Source of the DNA: Caldilinea sp. CFX5
Lineage (GTDB): Bacteria > Chloroflexota > Anaerolineae > Caldilineales > Caldilineaceae
Assembly: GCA_021405325.1 (NCBI GenBank)
Contig: QWII01000058.1
Location: 62,001-126,000, forward strand
Length of the DNA: 64,000 nucleotides
Reading direction: 5' to 3'
The notes under the pieces are model-generated. The model did not search any database, was not told the DNA's origin, and was given only the letters and a program-made list of their open reading frames with translations. The position numbers and the translations under genes are program-made. Below, piece by piece: positions 35,329 through 44,274 of this stretch. Within the stretch, counting starts at the first letter, position 1. Each line of letters starts with the position of its first letter.

Positions 35329-36837
35329 TCAACTACCGGTGGCCACGACCCGAAACCCGACATCATTGAAGCGGGCGTGGGGGCGGTAGGCAGAGCGCAC
35401 GAGGCCCGGATTGTTGGCAAACGAACCGCCGCGCACCGTCAGACCCCCATAAGGGTAGCCTTTATACAAGCTGCATGTCCACTCCCATACATTGCCTGCC
35501 ATATCCCACACCGCATAGAAACTTTTGCCTTTGGGATAGTGGTCCACTGGCGTTGTGCCACCCTCATTCCTATTAAAGTTACAACGCTCCTTGTCCGGCG
35601 CTTCATTACCCCATGGATAGATACGACCATCCGTCCCACGTGCGGCCTTTTCCCATTCGTCTTCACTGGGTAAACTCACCCCTGACCATTCACAAAAGAC
35701 CATTGCATCTTGCCAACTGACATTGACAACAGGATGATTTTCCTTACCGCGAGGAATCTGCCCCTTTTCCCAATGGCTGGGCGGTTGATAGCCTTGGGCC
35801 TGGATAAACAACTCATATTGCGCATTGGTCACCGGATAACGTGCAATCCGATACGTGGGTAAATATACCTTGGGCTGGGGTATTTCACAATCAGAGGCAG
35901 TAGCATCTTTGCTCCTATCGCTACCCATCCAGAATTCACCAGCGGGAATGGTCACCCAGTCAAAGGCCAGTAGGGGAATGGGTGTTGAACGGGAGCGCGG
36001 GGTCGATTGGCGTTGAGATTCGGGTCGCGGCTCTGGTGCAGGGGTATCAGGTTGCGGTGTCGATAACGGTGAATCCGGCGGGAGCATGCTGTCAATATCA
36101 CAGCTTTGCACACTGTCATTACCGAACAGAGCCCAATCAGTACGATTGCCGACAACACCGCCAGCAGCGGTAAGCAAGATCCACTTGATCACTTCACGCA
36201 TAGGTGCAGAGATGTTTAGTTGACCGTCATCAGTGCTTTTGGCAGCCAGCACTTCTTCCACGCGCGTCCCCGCCTTATCTTTGGCCCACGGCGTACATTG
36301 CCAAAGACGCAGATCCCCCAGCGCAGCCCACATACCTGGCTCGTCGGCTTGCACCAAACGTTCCAGTAGTTCCTCTTTGTTGCCTGAAACCGGCAGTTGC
36401 CGCATACGCAGCATGGTTTGCAACTCGGTTCGTGTGAAGTCACGCACGGTAAGATGAGTCGCCAAATCAGCACGCACCAGAACACCTAGTTGTTGAAGCT
36501 CCTCAGCAACGACAAGCGGCTCGGCACCCAGTAACTCAGCCCATGTAGGAACGGCCAAGAAGGTAGGCCATGGAACAACTTTTTCGACAGGACGGGGCGG
36601 GTCAAAGGTCAGCAGGTAGATGAGGTGCCAGTTGGGCAACCGCAACAAAACGTTAATGGCTGCCGCCCGTTCTTCTGCCGGCGTTTGTTGATCTGCCGTT
36701 GGCGGTGTAGCCGCTGCGGTATTGCGACCTTGCCATGCCTCGGCCAGTCGATTCAACTCACGCGCTGCATCCAGCAAGCTTTGGGTCAAGCGGGTAATGA
36801 ACGAGCGTCTACTGGGGTCGGGTAATTGTTTCGTCAT
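35329..36837 (-). CDS. SAP-domain / formylglycine-generating-enzyme-fold fusion
   Basis: 502 residues. Residues 1-45 helical; 134-165 a SAP motif (FTRTELQTMLRMRQLPVSGNK), usually a DNA-binding helix-extended loop-helix; 217-231 a membrane-like segment; 255-290 a Pro/Ser linker; 292-502 an FGE/SUMF1 (C-type-lectin-like) domain with IPAGEFWMGS, RYPVTNAQYELF, HPVVNVSWQDAMVFCEW, LPSEDEWEKAARG, YPWGNE, MAGNVWEW and RGGSF...GFRVV. The Cys pair needed for sulfatase activation is absent near the end (VRSAYR), so it is not a classical FGE. The last 30 residues resemble a variable repeat of diversity-generating retroelements. Confidence 0.8.
   Translation of the reverse strand: MTKQLPDPSRRSFITRLTQSLLDAARELNRLAEAWQGRNTAAATPPTADQQTPAEERAAAINVLLRLPNWHLIYLLTFDPPRPVEKVVPWPTFLAVPTWAELLGAEPLVVAEELQQLGVLVRADLATHLTVRDFTRTELQTMLRMRQLPVSGNKEELLERLVQADEPGMWAALGDLRLWQCTPWAKDKAGTRVEEVLAAKSTDDGQLNISAPMREVIKWILLTAAGGVVGNRTDWALFGNDSVQSCDIDSMLPPDSPLSTPQPDTPAPEPRPESQRQSTPRSRSTPIPLLAFDWVTIPAGEFWMGSDRSKDATASDCEIPQPKVYLPTYRIARYPVTNAQYELFIQAQGYQPPSHWEKGQIPRGKENHPVVNVSWQDAMVFCEWSGVSLPSEDEWEKAARGTDGRIYPWGNEAPDKERCNFNRNEGGTTPVDHYPKGKSFYAVWDMAGNVWEWTCSLYKGYPYGGLTVRGGSFANNPGLVRSAYRPHARFNDVGFRVVATGS
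35359..35424 (-). other. variable-repeat-like C-terminal segment
   Basis: Codons for residues 472-493 of the SAP-FGE protein. Every codon in the positions that vary in this fold (F473, A474, N475, N476, G478, L479, Y484, P486, H487, A488, F490, N491, D492) ends in C or T, as expected if derived from AAC/AAT by adenine mutagenesis; only five of these are informative because the others can only end in a pyrimidine. No template repeat was found. Confidence 0.35.
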
Positions 36838-36911
36838 AGGGGTACTCGCAAATCAAAGCGTCTAATCAGCAGCGACAGCTTCCATCACCTTTTCTTGGTA
36901 GCCTGAAATCA

Positions 36912-37250
36912 TTAAGCCACAGCAAACTCACTATAGCCGCGCATGGTTGGGTGATGAAACGCTAAAATAATCTCTTCTTTGGCGACACCGGCTTCTAATA
37001 GTTCGGTGGCAATGCCATCTTCGGTCCAATCTTCCTCGATCCAAATCTTGCTATTCTGTAGACGCACGTAAATCACCGCAGAGTGAATGCGTTTTTTTCG
37101 CCACCAGCCAGTGCGAAAAGCCATATAGTGATCGCGTTCTTCATCGAAGACAAGGTGCGTTTCAACGCCATCCGGGGCTTGATTGGCGACTTGTGCGTAA
37201 TCGCTTAAGGTTTTTTTGATCAATGTTCGTTGTTGGGTTAGCGTGTCCAT
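36912..37250 (-). CDS. XisI-like protein, orphan
   Basis: 112 residues from ATG 37250. VETHLVFDEERDHYMAF, GWWRKKRIHSAVIYVRL, KIWIEEDWTEDGIATEL, and HPTMRGYSEFAVA follow the whole length of XisI, first described as a control factor of fdxN-element excision and now regarded as half of an XisH/XisI pair. No xisH is upstream: the position holds a palindrome and then the cupin gene. Function here unknown. Confidence 0.85.
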   Translation of the reverse strand: MDTLTQQRTLIKKTLSDYAQVANQAPDGVETHLVFDEERDHYMAFRTGWWRKKRIHSAVIYVRLQNSKIWIEEDWTEDGIATELLEAGVAKEEIILAFHHPTMRGYSEFAVA

Positions 37251-37303
37251 TATGCCAGTAGTATACACCTGAAGAAGAACAGGCGTCAATCATGCGTTCA
37301 GCC

Positions 37304-37375
37304 AGAGAGTGCGTGGCACGGGTCGCAGATATTCGCAGGATAGCATCATCGTCTGACCCGTGCCACGCACTCTCT
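37304..37375. repeat. AGAGAGTGCGTGGCACGGGTC palindrome
   Basis: A perfect 21-bp outer stem around a 30-base loop with its own partial pairing. It lies between xisI and the cupin gene. Confidence 0.85.
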
Positions 37376-37406
37376 TCACCGATCCGCGCCACCGGAATCC
37401 GCGTCT

Positions 37407-38096
37407 CTATGGCATCTTCCGCAACGGCTCCCAACTGCGCACCAACGGCTCACCACTCGCGTCAAAAAAGGTATGACTCGGCACAATATTCGGCGTCACC
37501 GTCAGGAACATCAACAGCGGCGCGTCACCCACATTTTCGATGATATGCCACTCGTAGGGCGCGGTGTAGACAATCGTCCCTGCCGGCACGGTAAAGGCGC
37601 CCTCCGGCACCGTGACGCGGCAAGTCCCCTGGAAAAACCAGAAGATTTCATCGGCGTCCTGGTGAAAATGTTTATCGGCGGCAAAACCGGGAGCAAAGGT
37701 CAAGACGCCGCCGCGCACATAATCGGTGTAGACCAGTTTCTGTCCACCGGCGACGGTAAAGCGATGAGCATGTTCCAGTGGCGGCATCAACGATTTTTCC
37801 GGTGTAAACCCAGGATGAAAACTGTCAACGCGCAACACTTTGGCCCCGGTTGCGCCCACCGTGGCTTGCCAGCTATGACCAGCCGGTAGTTGCACACCAT
37901 CGGACACGCCCAGGTGTAACTGTGCGCCGTCCACTTGCACAACCACTTCCCCTTCCAGCACACAGAGGACAACTTCAACCGGTGGTGTTGCCGATGAATT
38001 GATCAGCGCGTTTGGCATCAAGCGCCGGAGTTCAATCCAGCTTTGTGGTGTGTCACAGAGGATGATATTTTCGTCTGTGATTAAAAATGACTCCAT
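37407..38096 (-). CDS. two-domain cupin protein
   Basis: 229 residues; GGAAGG precedes the start. Two cupin barrels: the first (about 38-100) with VVLCVLEGEVVVQVDG lacks clear metal His, the second (about 130-205) has KHFHQDADEIFWFFQG, a good His-x-His-x(n)-Glu site, and EWHIIEN. It may bind a metal and act as an isomerase, dioxygenase or sensor in sugar or amino-acid breakdown. It lies upstream of xisI and beside a dehydrogenase-amidase pair of the same orientation. Confidence 0.75.
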   Translation of the reverse strand: MESFLITDENIILCDTPQSWIELRRLMPNALINSSATPPVEVVLCVLEGEVVVQVDGAQLHLGVSDGVQLPAGHSWQATVGATGAKVLRVDSFHPGFTPEKSLMPPLEHAHRFTVAGGQKLVYTDYVRGGVLTFAPGFAADKHFHQDADEIFWFFQGTCRVTVPEGAFTVPAGTIVYTAPYEWHIIENVGDAPLLMFLTVTPNIVPSHTFFDASGEPLVRSWEPLRKMP

Positions 38097-38120
38097 TTTC
38101 GCCTTCCTTTCTTGTTTCTT

Positions 38121-38192
38121 GTAGGGGCGTACCCTTGCGGTCGCCCACGGTTTGCCGGTAAACGCGGGGCGACCGCAAGGGTACGCCCCTAC
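38121..38192. repeat. GTAGGGGCGTACCCTTGCGG palindrome, copy 1
   Basis: Arms of about 25 bp. The right end carries the stop codon of the alcohol dehydrogenase gene. A related copy is at 52767-52850. Confidence 0.85.
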
Positions 38193-39247
38193 GCGCTACC
38201 CGCCACCCGCAACAACACCTTCCCCGCCGCCGCCGTCCGTGCGTAATGAATCGCCGCGCTCACCTGATCCAGCGGATAGATCTCCTCCACCACCGGCGAC
38301 CAGTCGATGCTCTGTTCCAGGCGAATGGTGCGCTCGAAAAGTTCGATGCCACCCCAGGAGGTACGCAGGGTGTACTCACGCATGAACATATCATTCGGCG
38401 ACAACGGCACGACCAAATCCGTCGGCGCCAACCCGCCCCAAACGACCATGCCGCCAATGCTGACTATGCGCAGTGATTCTGACAGCGCAGGCTCCAATCC
38501 CACCGCTTCAATACTCACCTCGACGCCGCGGCCACCGGTGTGATCCATCACCACCGTATAGAGATCCTCTTCTTTGGGATCGACCACCACTGGAATCCCC
38601 ATCCGCCGTGCCAACTCCCGCCGGCTGGGACGGGTGTCGCTCACAATCACCTTGGCCGCACCGCCATGTTTGGCCAATACCGCTGCCCCCAGCCCAATCG
38701 GCCCCGCGCCGATAACACAGACATTCATGCCGCTCTGCAACGCCGACCGATCAAGGATGCGTAGCGCCGCCGAGAGCGGTTCAGTAAAGGCGCCGATGGT
38801 CAGCGGCAAATCTTTGGGCAGGCGATGCACCAACTTGGCCGGGGCAATGATGTAATCGGCCCACGATCCACCCCGTTGCGTCGTCTTGCGACAGATGGCC
38901 GAAACGCCGTTGCGACAGAGATCACACTGGTGACAAGGCCCACGCGGGGCGACCGTCACTCGATCCCCCACCTGTAGATTCTGCACCGCCGGGCCGACAT
39001 CGGTGATCACGCCGGCATACTCATGCCCCAGTTGCGACGGAAAAGCACGCTCACCGGTGGGCCGGGTCAGTTGATAGCCTTCAATCGCGTGTAGCTCCGA
39101 ACCGCAGATGCCCGTATAGGCCACCGCCAACCGCACTTCATCCGGCCGTTCCAGTTGCGGCGTTGGCGTCTCGGCCAGGCGTACATCCAAGCGGCCATGC
39201 AGGAAAGCCGCACGCATGGTCTGGGGAACTGTCATCGTTTGTGTCAT
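38189..39247 (-). CDS. zinc-dependent medium-chain alcohol/polyol dehydrogenase
   Basis: 352 residues from ATG 39247 with GGAGG upstream. Catalytic Zn ligands: CGSELHAIEG (Cys about 38) and GHEYAG (about 66-71); structural Zn Cys in CHQCDLCRNGVSAIC (about 95-109). NAD site VIGAGPIGLGAAVL (about 172-185). The pattern fits sorbitol/threonine dehydrogenase-like enzymes; the substrate is unknown. It lies between the amidase and cupin genes, same strand. Confidence 0.85.
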   Translation of the reverse strand: MTQTMTVPQTMRAAFLHGRLDVRLAETPTPQLERPDEVRLAVAYTGICGSELHAIEGYQLTRPTGERAFPSQLGHEYAGVITDVGPAVQNLQVGDRVTVAPRGPCHQCDLCRNGVSAICRKTTQRGGSWADYIIAPAKLVHRLPKDLPLTIGAFTEPLSAALRILDRSALQSGMNVCVIGAGPIGLGAAVLAKHGGAAKVIVSDTRPSRRELARRMGIPVVVDPKEEDLYTVVMDHTGGRGVEVSIEAVGLEPALSESLRIVSIGGMVVWGGLAPTDLVVPLSPNDMFMREYTLRTSWGGIELFERTIRLEQSIDWSPVVEEIYPLDQVSAAIHYARTAAAGKVLLRVAGSA

Positions 39248-39273
39248 ATCGTTTATCCTCCTAATAAACACGC

Positions 39274-39350
39274 AACACAACAACGGATTTAGGAAGCAAC
39301 GGATTCACCGTCGATCAGCATCCGTTGCTTCCTAAATCCGTTGTTGTGTT
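39274..39350. repeat. AACACAACAACGGAT palindrome, copy 2
   Basis: Arms beginning AACACAACAACGGATTTAGG, about 31 bp, loop about 15. Nearly the same arms as 35128-35220, with the variable part in the middle. Confidence 0.85.
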
Positions 39351-39357
39351 CCTGGCC

Positions 39358-40779
39358 TCACCCCAACACCGGTCGCACCTGCGCCCACGGTTGGGCCTGT
39401 TCAAAGGCGGCGGATGCTTGCAGCACCAGGGTGTCGGCGTGCCAGCGCCCCACAATCTGCAATGCCACCGGCAGCCCTTCACTGGTGAAGCCGCATGGCA
39501 CACTCGCCGCCGGTTGCCCGGTCATGTTGAAGGGGAAGGTAAAGTTGAGCCGGTCAAACATGCTGGGGGTAGGTTTACCGTCAATCGTGCTAGGCCATTC
39601 ATCGACAGCCCAAGCACCGAGCGGCATCTGGGGCGTCAGGAGCAGATCATAGTCGGCAAAGAAGCGGAGCGCCTCGTGATAAAAGGTAGTGCGATCAATC
39701 GAGGTGCGCACATGCTCAACCGCAGAGGCGCGCCGTCCCGCTTCAATCATGGTGGCTAAGGAGGGATCCATCCACCCCGGATTTTCATCATAGTGCGCTC
39801 CCAGCCGGGCGGCATAGGAGACATACCACGCCAACCCGGCAATGTCACGCGGATCACGCCAGCCTGGGTTCACCGCTTCCACAGTACAGCCAAAGTCGAC
39901 AAAACGTTGCGCCGCCCGTTCGGTCAGGCTGCGCACTTGGGGATCGACCGGCGCATAGCCAAAGTCGGCGCTCCATGCTACCCGTAGCCCGCGTAAAGCT
40001 TCAAAAGGCTTTGACACAGCCGCCAGATAATCATCGGGGGGATTGTCAATGGAGTGTGGATCGCGCGGATCGGGGCCGGCCAACGCTTGTAACAGCAACG
40101 CGGCATCAGCAACCGTGCGGGTAAGCGGCCCGTGGTGGGTGCGCCCCGTCCAGATGTCGGGATTGGGCCAGTTGGGAATGCGGCCAAAGGAAGGCTTCAA
40201 GCCAAAGACGCCGGCGAGCGCCGCCGGAATGCGGATCGAACCGGCGCCGTCGGTGCCATGCGCCAGCGGCCCCAACCCCGCCGCCACCGCGGCTGCCGCC
40301 CCACCGCTGGAGCCACCCGGCGTGCGATCCAACCGCCACGGGTTGCGACAGGGCGGCCCCAGCAAATTGTCGGTCATATCCTTGTGACCATAGTTGGGCG
40401 TATTCGTCTTGCCGGTAATGATGCCGCCGGCCCGTTTTACCCGTTCACTCACCAACCCATCAAAGGTGGCGATATTGTTTTCATAGAATTTGGAACCATA
40501 GGTGCAGCGGAGACCGGCAGTTGGCTCCAGGTCTTTGATCGAGACGGGCAGGCCATGCAGCAGCCCCAAGTCGTCACCACGCATCACGGCCGCCTCAGCC
40601 TTACGCGCAGCGGTGCGGGCGCCTTCCGCATCAACATCCAGGAAGGCGTTCAACCGGGGATTCAAGGCGTCCATTCGCGCCAAGACTACGTCCACCACTT
40701 CCACTGGGGATAGTTGACGAGTGCGAATGGCTGCCGCCAGTTCGGTAGCGGGCGTAAAACAGAGTTCGGTTGTATCCAT
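39358..40779 (-). CDS. amidase signature family hydrolase
   Basis: 473 residues from ATG 40779. Ser-cisSer-Lys triad: Lys in LPVSIKDLE (about 80-88), Ser in DGAGSIRIPAALAGVFGLK, and GGSSGGAAAAVAAG (about 157-170). It hydrolyses amides; many relatives are GatA paralogues used for small amides or peptides. It is not likely to be the GatA of this organism, as gatB is alone at 54764. Palindromes on both sides. Confidence 0.85.
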   Translation of the reverse strand: MDTTELCFTPATELAAAIRTRQLSPVEVVDVVLARMDALNPRLNAFLDVDAEGARTAARKAEAAVMRGDDLGLLHGLPVSIKDLEPTAGLRCTYGSKFYENNIATFDGLVSERVKRAGGIITGKTNTPNYGHKDMTDNLLGPPCRNPWRLDRTPGGSSGGAAAAVAAGLGPLAHGTDGAGSIRIPAALAGVFGLKPSFGRIPNWPNPDIWTGRTHHGPLTRTVADAALLLQALAGPDPRDPHSIDNPPDDYLAAVSKPFEALRGLRVAWSADFGYAPVDPQVRSLTERAAQRFVDFGCTVEAVNPGWRDPRDIAGLAWYVSYAARLGAHYDENPGWMDPSLATMIEAGRRASAVEHVRTSIDRTTFYHEALRFFADYDLLLTPQMPLGAWAVDEWPSTIDGKPTPSMFDRLNFTFPFNMTGQPAASVPCGFTSEGLPVALQIVGRWHADTLVLQASAAFEQAQPWAQVRPVLG

Positions 40780-40814
40780 CGTATTTTTCCTTTGGCTATG
40801 TTGAAGAGATGAGA

Positions 40815-40883
40815 ACAGACGCGGATTTAGGAAGTGCGGATCGCTTCTCAACAAAAATCCGCGCCGCCTAAATCTGCGTCTGT
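40815..40883. repeat. ACAGACGCGGATTTAGG palindrome
   Basis: Imperfect arms of about 27 bp around an A-rich loop; between acylphosphatase and amidase genes. Confidence 0.75.
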
Positions 40884-40885
40884 CC

Positions 40886-41158
40886 TCACCGGCGAATCCG
40901 AAACCGGGTAAATTCGTTGGTGGCGGACGACCAGGCGACGTCCACCCAATCCACGCGTGACATGGGCGATCCGGTATGGAGCCACTCGACCAGTTGGGTC
41001 AAGGCCGCTTCTATACCCTCAGCCACCACTTTGACTGTGCCGTCGCTCTGGTTTGCCACCCAGCCGGTTACACCGAGCCGAGTCGCTTCCTGCTCTGTAC
41101 AGTCGCGAAAATAGACACCTTGGACATGGCCGTGAACAATGGCAGTGATGCGGTGCAT
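40886..41158 (-). CDS. acyP: acylphosphatase
   Basis: 90 residues; AAGGAG is 5 bases before the ATG at 41158. HGHVQGVYFRDCTEQEA (residues 9-25) carries the phosphate loop and the catalytic Arg; GVTGWVANQSDGTVKVVAEG holds the catalytic Asn in WVANQ. Small cytoplasmic enzyme that hydrolyses acyl phosphates. Own promoter at 41204-41232, divergent to uvrB. Confidence 0.9.
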   Translation of the reverse strand: MHRITAIVHGHVQGVYFRDCTEQEATRLGVTGWVANQSDGTVKVVAEGIEAALTQLVEWLHTGSPMSRVDWVDVAWSSATNEFTRFRIRR

Positions 41159-41203
41159 CATGGCTCCTTCTGTCAACTCTTTTGGTCAGCATCGGCTCTT
41201 TTC

Positions 41204-41232
41204 ATTGTAGTCTTGTCGGCAATTTTTATCAA
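41204..41232 (-). promoter_or_regulatory. acyP promoter
   Basis: TTGATA (41227-41232) and TACAAT (41204-41209) with a 17-base spacer on the minus strand. Confidence 0.6.
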
Positions 41233-41272
41233 ACATGAGTCAACAATCAGGCGCAGTCTGTGGGTTACTAAG

Positions 41273-41301
41273 TAGACAATTTTGCTGATTCAGGGTATAC
41301 T
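41273..41301 (+). promoter_or_regulatory. uvrB promoter
   Basis: TAGACA (41273-41278) and TATACT (41296-41301), 17-base spacer, 65 bp before the start codon. Confidence 0.65.
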
Positions 41302-41311
41302 ACCCAAATAA

Positions 41312-41323
41312 GAACTTCTGTTC
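41312..41323. promoter_or_regulatory. candidate LexA (SOS) box at uvrB
   Basis: A perfect palindrome GAAC-TTCT-GTTC, 10 bases after the -10, at or just after the expected transcription start. It matches the GAACnnnnGTTC core of Gram-positive-type LexA boxes. uvrB is a common SOS gene. Confidence 0.55.
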
Positions 41324-41365
41324 GGATGGTCGATTAATCATAATCGATTGTTAGGAGTATACCAC

Positions 41366-43381
41366 ATGCCACCACTGAAAGTTATCAGCGAGTTTCAGCC
41401 GACCGGGGACCAACCCCAAGCAATTGAAGCCCTGGCGCAAGGCATTCGTGATGGGATGAAACACCAGGTTTTGCTAGGGGTGACGGGATCGGGAAAAACT
41501 TTTTCCATGGCGAAAGTCATTGAAGCGGTGCAAAAACCGACGCTGATCATGGCGCATAACAAGACGTTGGCGGCCCAGCTTTACAGCGAGTTTCGCGAAT
41601 TTTTCCCCAAGAACGCCGTCGAATACTTTGTCTCCTACTACGACTACTATCAGCCGGAGGCATACATCCCGCGGTCAGACACCTATATTGAAAAAGATGC
41701 CCAGATCAACGAGGAGATCGACCGGCTGCGCCTCGCCACCACCAGCGCACTCTTTAGCCGGCGCGATGTGATCATTGTCGCCTCGGTCTCCTGTATTTAC
41801 GGCTTGGGCAGCCCACAGGATTACGGTCAAGCCGCCGTCCATTTGCGTGTCGGCGATCTGGTGCGGCGCAATCAGGTGCTCAAACAGTTGGTGGACATTT
41901 ACTACGACCGCAATGACAACACGCTCCAACGTGGCAAGTTCCGGGTGCGGGGCGATGTGTTGGAAGTGCAGCCGGCGGAACGCGAATTTGCCTACCGCAT
42001 CAGTCTCTGGGGCGACGAGATCGAGCGCATCAGCGAGATCGACACCCTCACCGGCGAGATCCTGACCGATCATCAACAGGTGGACATTTTCCCAGCCAAA
42101 CACTTTGTCACGCCGCAGGAGAAGCTGACCGAAGCCATTGAGGATATTGAGCAGGAGATGCAGGCGCAGGTCAAACTTTTTGAAGAGCAGGGCAAGCTGT
42201 TGGAAGCCCAGCGCATCAAACAGCGCACCATGTACGACATGGAGATGATGCGCGAGGTCGGCTACTGCAACGGCATCGAAAACTACAGTCGTCCCCTGGC
42301 CCGTCGCCCTGCCGGCAGCACACCGTGGACGCTGCTCGACTACTTTGCGGCGGACTGGCTGCTCTTTATCGACGAAAGCCACATGACCGTGCCCCAGATC
42401 CGCGGCATGTACAACGGCGACAAGGCGCGCAAAGAGGTGCTGGTCGATTATGGCTTCCGCCTGCCCAGCGCGCTGGACAACCGCCCGCTCCGCTTTGAAG
42501 AGTTTGAGGCCCATGTCCATCAAGCGGTCTATGTCAGCGCCACACCTGGTCCCTATGAGAAGGATCATGCCGAGCAGACGGTGGAACAGGTCATTCGCCC
42601 CACCGGTTTGATTGATCCCGAAGTGGAAGTCCGCCCCACCGAAGGGCAGATTGACGACTTGCTCAAGGAGATCAAGCGGCGGGTGGCGCAAGGGCAGCGC
42701 GTGCTGGTCACTACCCTGACCAAGCGCATGGCCGAAGATCTGACCGAGTATCTGGCCGAATTGAACATCAAGGTGCAATACCTGCACAGCGACATCCACA
42801 CTATTGAGCGGGTCGAGATTTTACGTGACTTGCGTATGGGCGTCTTCGATGTGGTGGTCGGCATCAACCTTTTGCGCGAAGGGTTGGACTTGCCCGAAGT
42901 CTCGCTGGTTGCCGTGTTGGATGCCGACAAAGAGGGCTTCCTGCGCAGCGAAAGTGCGTTGATCCAGACCATTGGCCGCGCCGCCCGTCATGTCGAAGGC
43001 AAGGCGCTGCTCTACGCCGACAAGATGACCGCCGCCATGCAGGCCGCCATCAACGAAACCAACCGCCGCCGCGAGATCCAGATGCGGTACAACCTGGAGA
43101 ACAACATCGAGCCGCGCAGCATCGTCAAGGGCATCCGCGACCTGACCGACCGCGTCAAGGTGATCGCCGAGAGCAAACCCGAATACAAGACCGACGGCGC
43201 CGAACCCGCCGCCCTCGACCCGGCCAGCCTGCCCAAAGATGAACTGGCGCGCTTGATCAAGCAGATCGAAAAAGAGATGCGCGACGCCGCCAAAGCGCTC
43301 GAATTTGAAAAAGCCGCCATGCTGCGCGACCAACTGGTCGAGTTGCGTGGGATTGAGGAGATGAGTAAGATTAAGGCATAA
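41366..43381 (+). CDS. uvrB: excinuclease ABC subunit B
   Basis: 671 residues from ATG 41366 (TAGGAG 8 bases upstream); the frame can be pushed to 41348. UvrB is the damage-verifying helicase of nucleotide excision repair. Walker A GVTGSGKT (about 38-45), the beta-hairpin region [12 protein letters not shown] (about 92-103), [18 protein letters not shown], and the C-terminal UVR motif ([21 protein letters not shown], about 634-654) for UvrA/UvrC contact are all present. Length is standard. Single gene, with promoter and SOS-like box. Confidence 0.97.
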   Translation: MPPLKVISEFQPTGDQPQAIEALAQGIRDGMKHQVLLGVTGSGKTFSMAKVIEAVQKPTLIMAHNKTLAAQLYSEFREFFPKNAVEYFVSYYDYYQPEAYIPRSDTYIEKDAQINEEIDRLRLATTSALFSRRDVIIVASVSCIYGLGSPQDYGQAAVHLRVGDLVRRNQVLKQLVDIYYDRNDNTLQRGKFRVRGDVLEVQPAEREFAYRISLWGDEIERISEIDTLTGEILTDHQQVDIFPAKHFVTPQEKLTEAIEDIEQEMQAQVKLFEEQGKLLEAQRIKQRTMYDMEMMREVGYCNGIENYSRPLARRPAGSTPWTLLDYFAADWLLFIDESHMTVPQIRGMYNGDKARKEVLVDYGFRLPSALDNRPLRFEEFEAHVHQAVYVSATPGPYEKDHAEQTVEQVIRPTGLIDPEVEVRPTEGQIDDLLKEIKRRVAQGQRVLVTTLTKRMAEDLTEYLAELNIKVQYLHSDIHTIERVEILRDLRMGVFDVVVGINLLREGLDLPEVSLVAVLDADKEGFLRSESALIQTIGRAARHVEGKALLYADKMTAAMQAAINETNRRREIQMRYNLENNIEPRSIVKGIRDLTDRVKVIAESKPEYKTDGAEPAALDPASLPKDELARLIKQIEKEMRDAAKALEFEKAAMLRDQLVELRGIEEMSKIKA

Positions 43382-43411
43382 TCAACAGAGATAAAGAGAT
43401 AAAGAGATTGA

Positions 43412-43447
43412 GAGATTAAGAGCTTGTACAACGAATCTCTTAATCTC
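43412..43447. repeat. GAGATTAAGAG hairpin
   Basis: GAGATTAAGAG pairs with CTCTTAATCTC across 14 bases, between uvrB and ppk2. It overlaps the leader of the next gene. Confidence 0.6.
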
Positions 43448-43470
43448 CATTCCTGCAAAGGAAACACCCT

Positions 43471-44274
43471 ATGGATCACTACCGCGTTCAACCCGGCACC
43501 GCCATCACCCTGGCCCAGTGGGGCCCCAACGACAAGCGTGGCTTTGAGGGCGACAAGAAGAAGGGCGAGGTGCGCACGGCCAAGCTCAATGCCCAGTTGG
43601 AGCAGTTGCAAGAATTGCTCTACGCCGAAAACAAACACAAAGTGCTGATTGTCCTGCAAGCGATGGACACCGGCGGCAAGGATGGGGTGATCCGCCATGT
43701 CTTTGACGGCGTCAATCCGCAAGGGGTGCGGGTGGCGGCCTTCAAACAGCCGACGCCCACCGAACTGGCCCATGACTACCTCTGGCGCGTCCACCAGCAG
43801 ACGCCGGCCAGGGGCGAACTAGTGATCTTCAACCGCAGCCACTACGAGGATGTGCTGGTGGTGCGCGTCCACAATCTGGTGCCGGAGACGGTCTGGCGGC
43901 GGCGCTATGAGCAGATCAACGCCTTTGAAAAGCTGCTGGCCGAAGAGGGCACGACGATCCTCAAGTTCTATCTCCACATTGACCTGGACGAACAGAAAGA
44001 ACGGCTGCAAGCCCGCTTAGATGACCCGGCCAAGCGCTGGAAATTTGCCAAAGGCGACCTGGAAGAACGCAAACGCTGGCCCCAATACATGCAAGCCTAC
44101 GAGGAGATGTTGAGCAAAACCAGCACCGCTTGGGCGCCCTGGTATATCATCCCGGCCAACCGCAAGTGGTATCGCAATCTGATCATTTCGCAGATTATTG
44201 TGGAGACGCTGGAAGGGTTGGCGATGAGTTATCCAGTGGCAGAAGCGGGGTTGGACGATATTATGATCAATTGA
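43471..44274 (+). CDS. polyphosphate kinase 2 family protein
   Basis: 267 residues; AAGGAA before the ATG. Walker A QAMDTGGKDGVIRHVF (about 64-79), lid module with FNRSHYEDVLVVRVH (about 118-132) and Walker B-like IFNRSHYED. PPK2 enzymes move phosphate between polyphosphate and nucleotides. The length suggests the one-domain type that phosphorylates NMP or NDP. Polyphosphate use agrees with the PPi-type phosphofructokinase, i.e. an energy economy rich in inorganic phosphates. Confidence 0.9.
   Translation: MDHYRVQPGTAITLAQWGPNDKRGFEGDKKKGEVRTAKLNAQLEQLQELLYAENKHKVLIVLQAMDTGGKDGVIRHVFDGVNPQGVRVAAFKQPTPTELAHDYLWRVHQQTPARGELVIFNRSHYEDVLVVRVHNLVPETVWRRRYEQINAFEKLLAEEGTTILKFYLHIDLDEQKERLQARLDDPAKRWKFAKGDLEERKRWPQYMQAYEEMLSKTSTAWAPWYIIPANRKWYRNLIISQIIVETLEGLAMSYPVAEAGLDDIMIN

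Noticed and set aside
35329..36837. Functional sulfatase-activating FGE
   Set aside because: No Cys pair near the C-terminus where the catalytic Cys should be; only the fold is supported.
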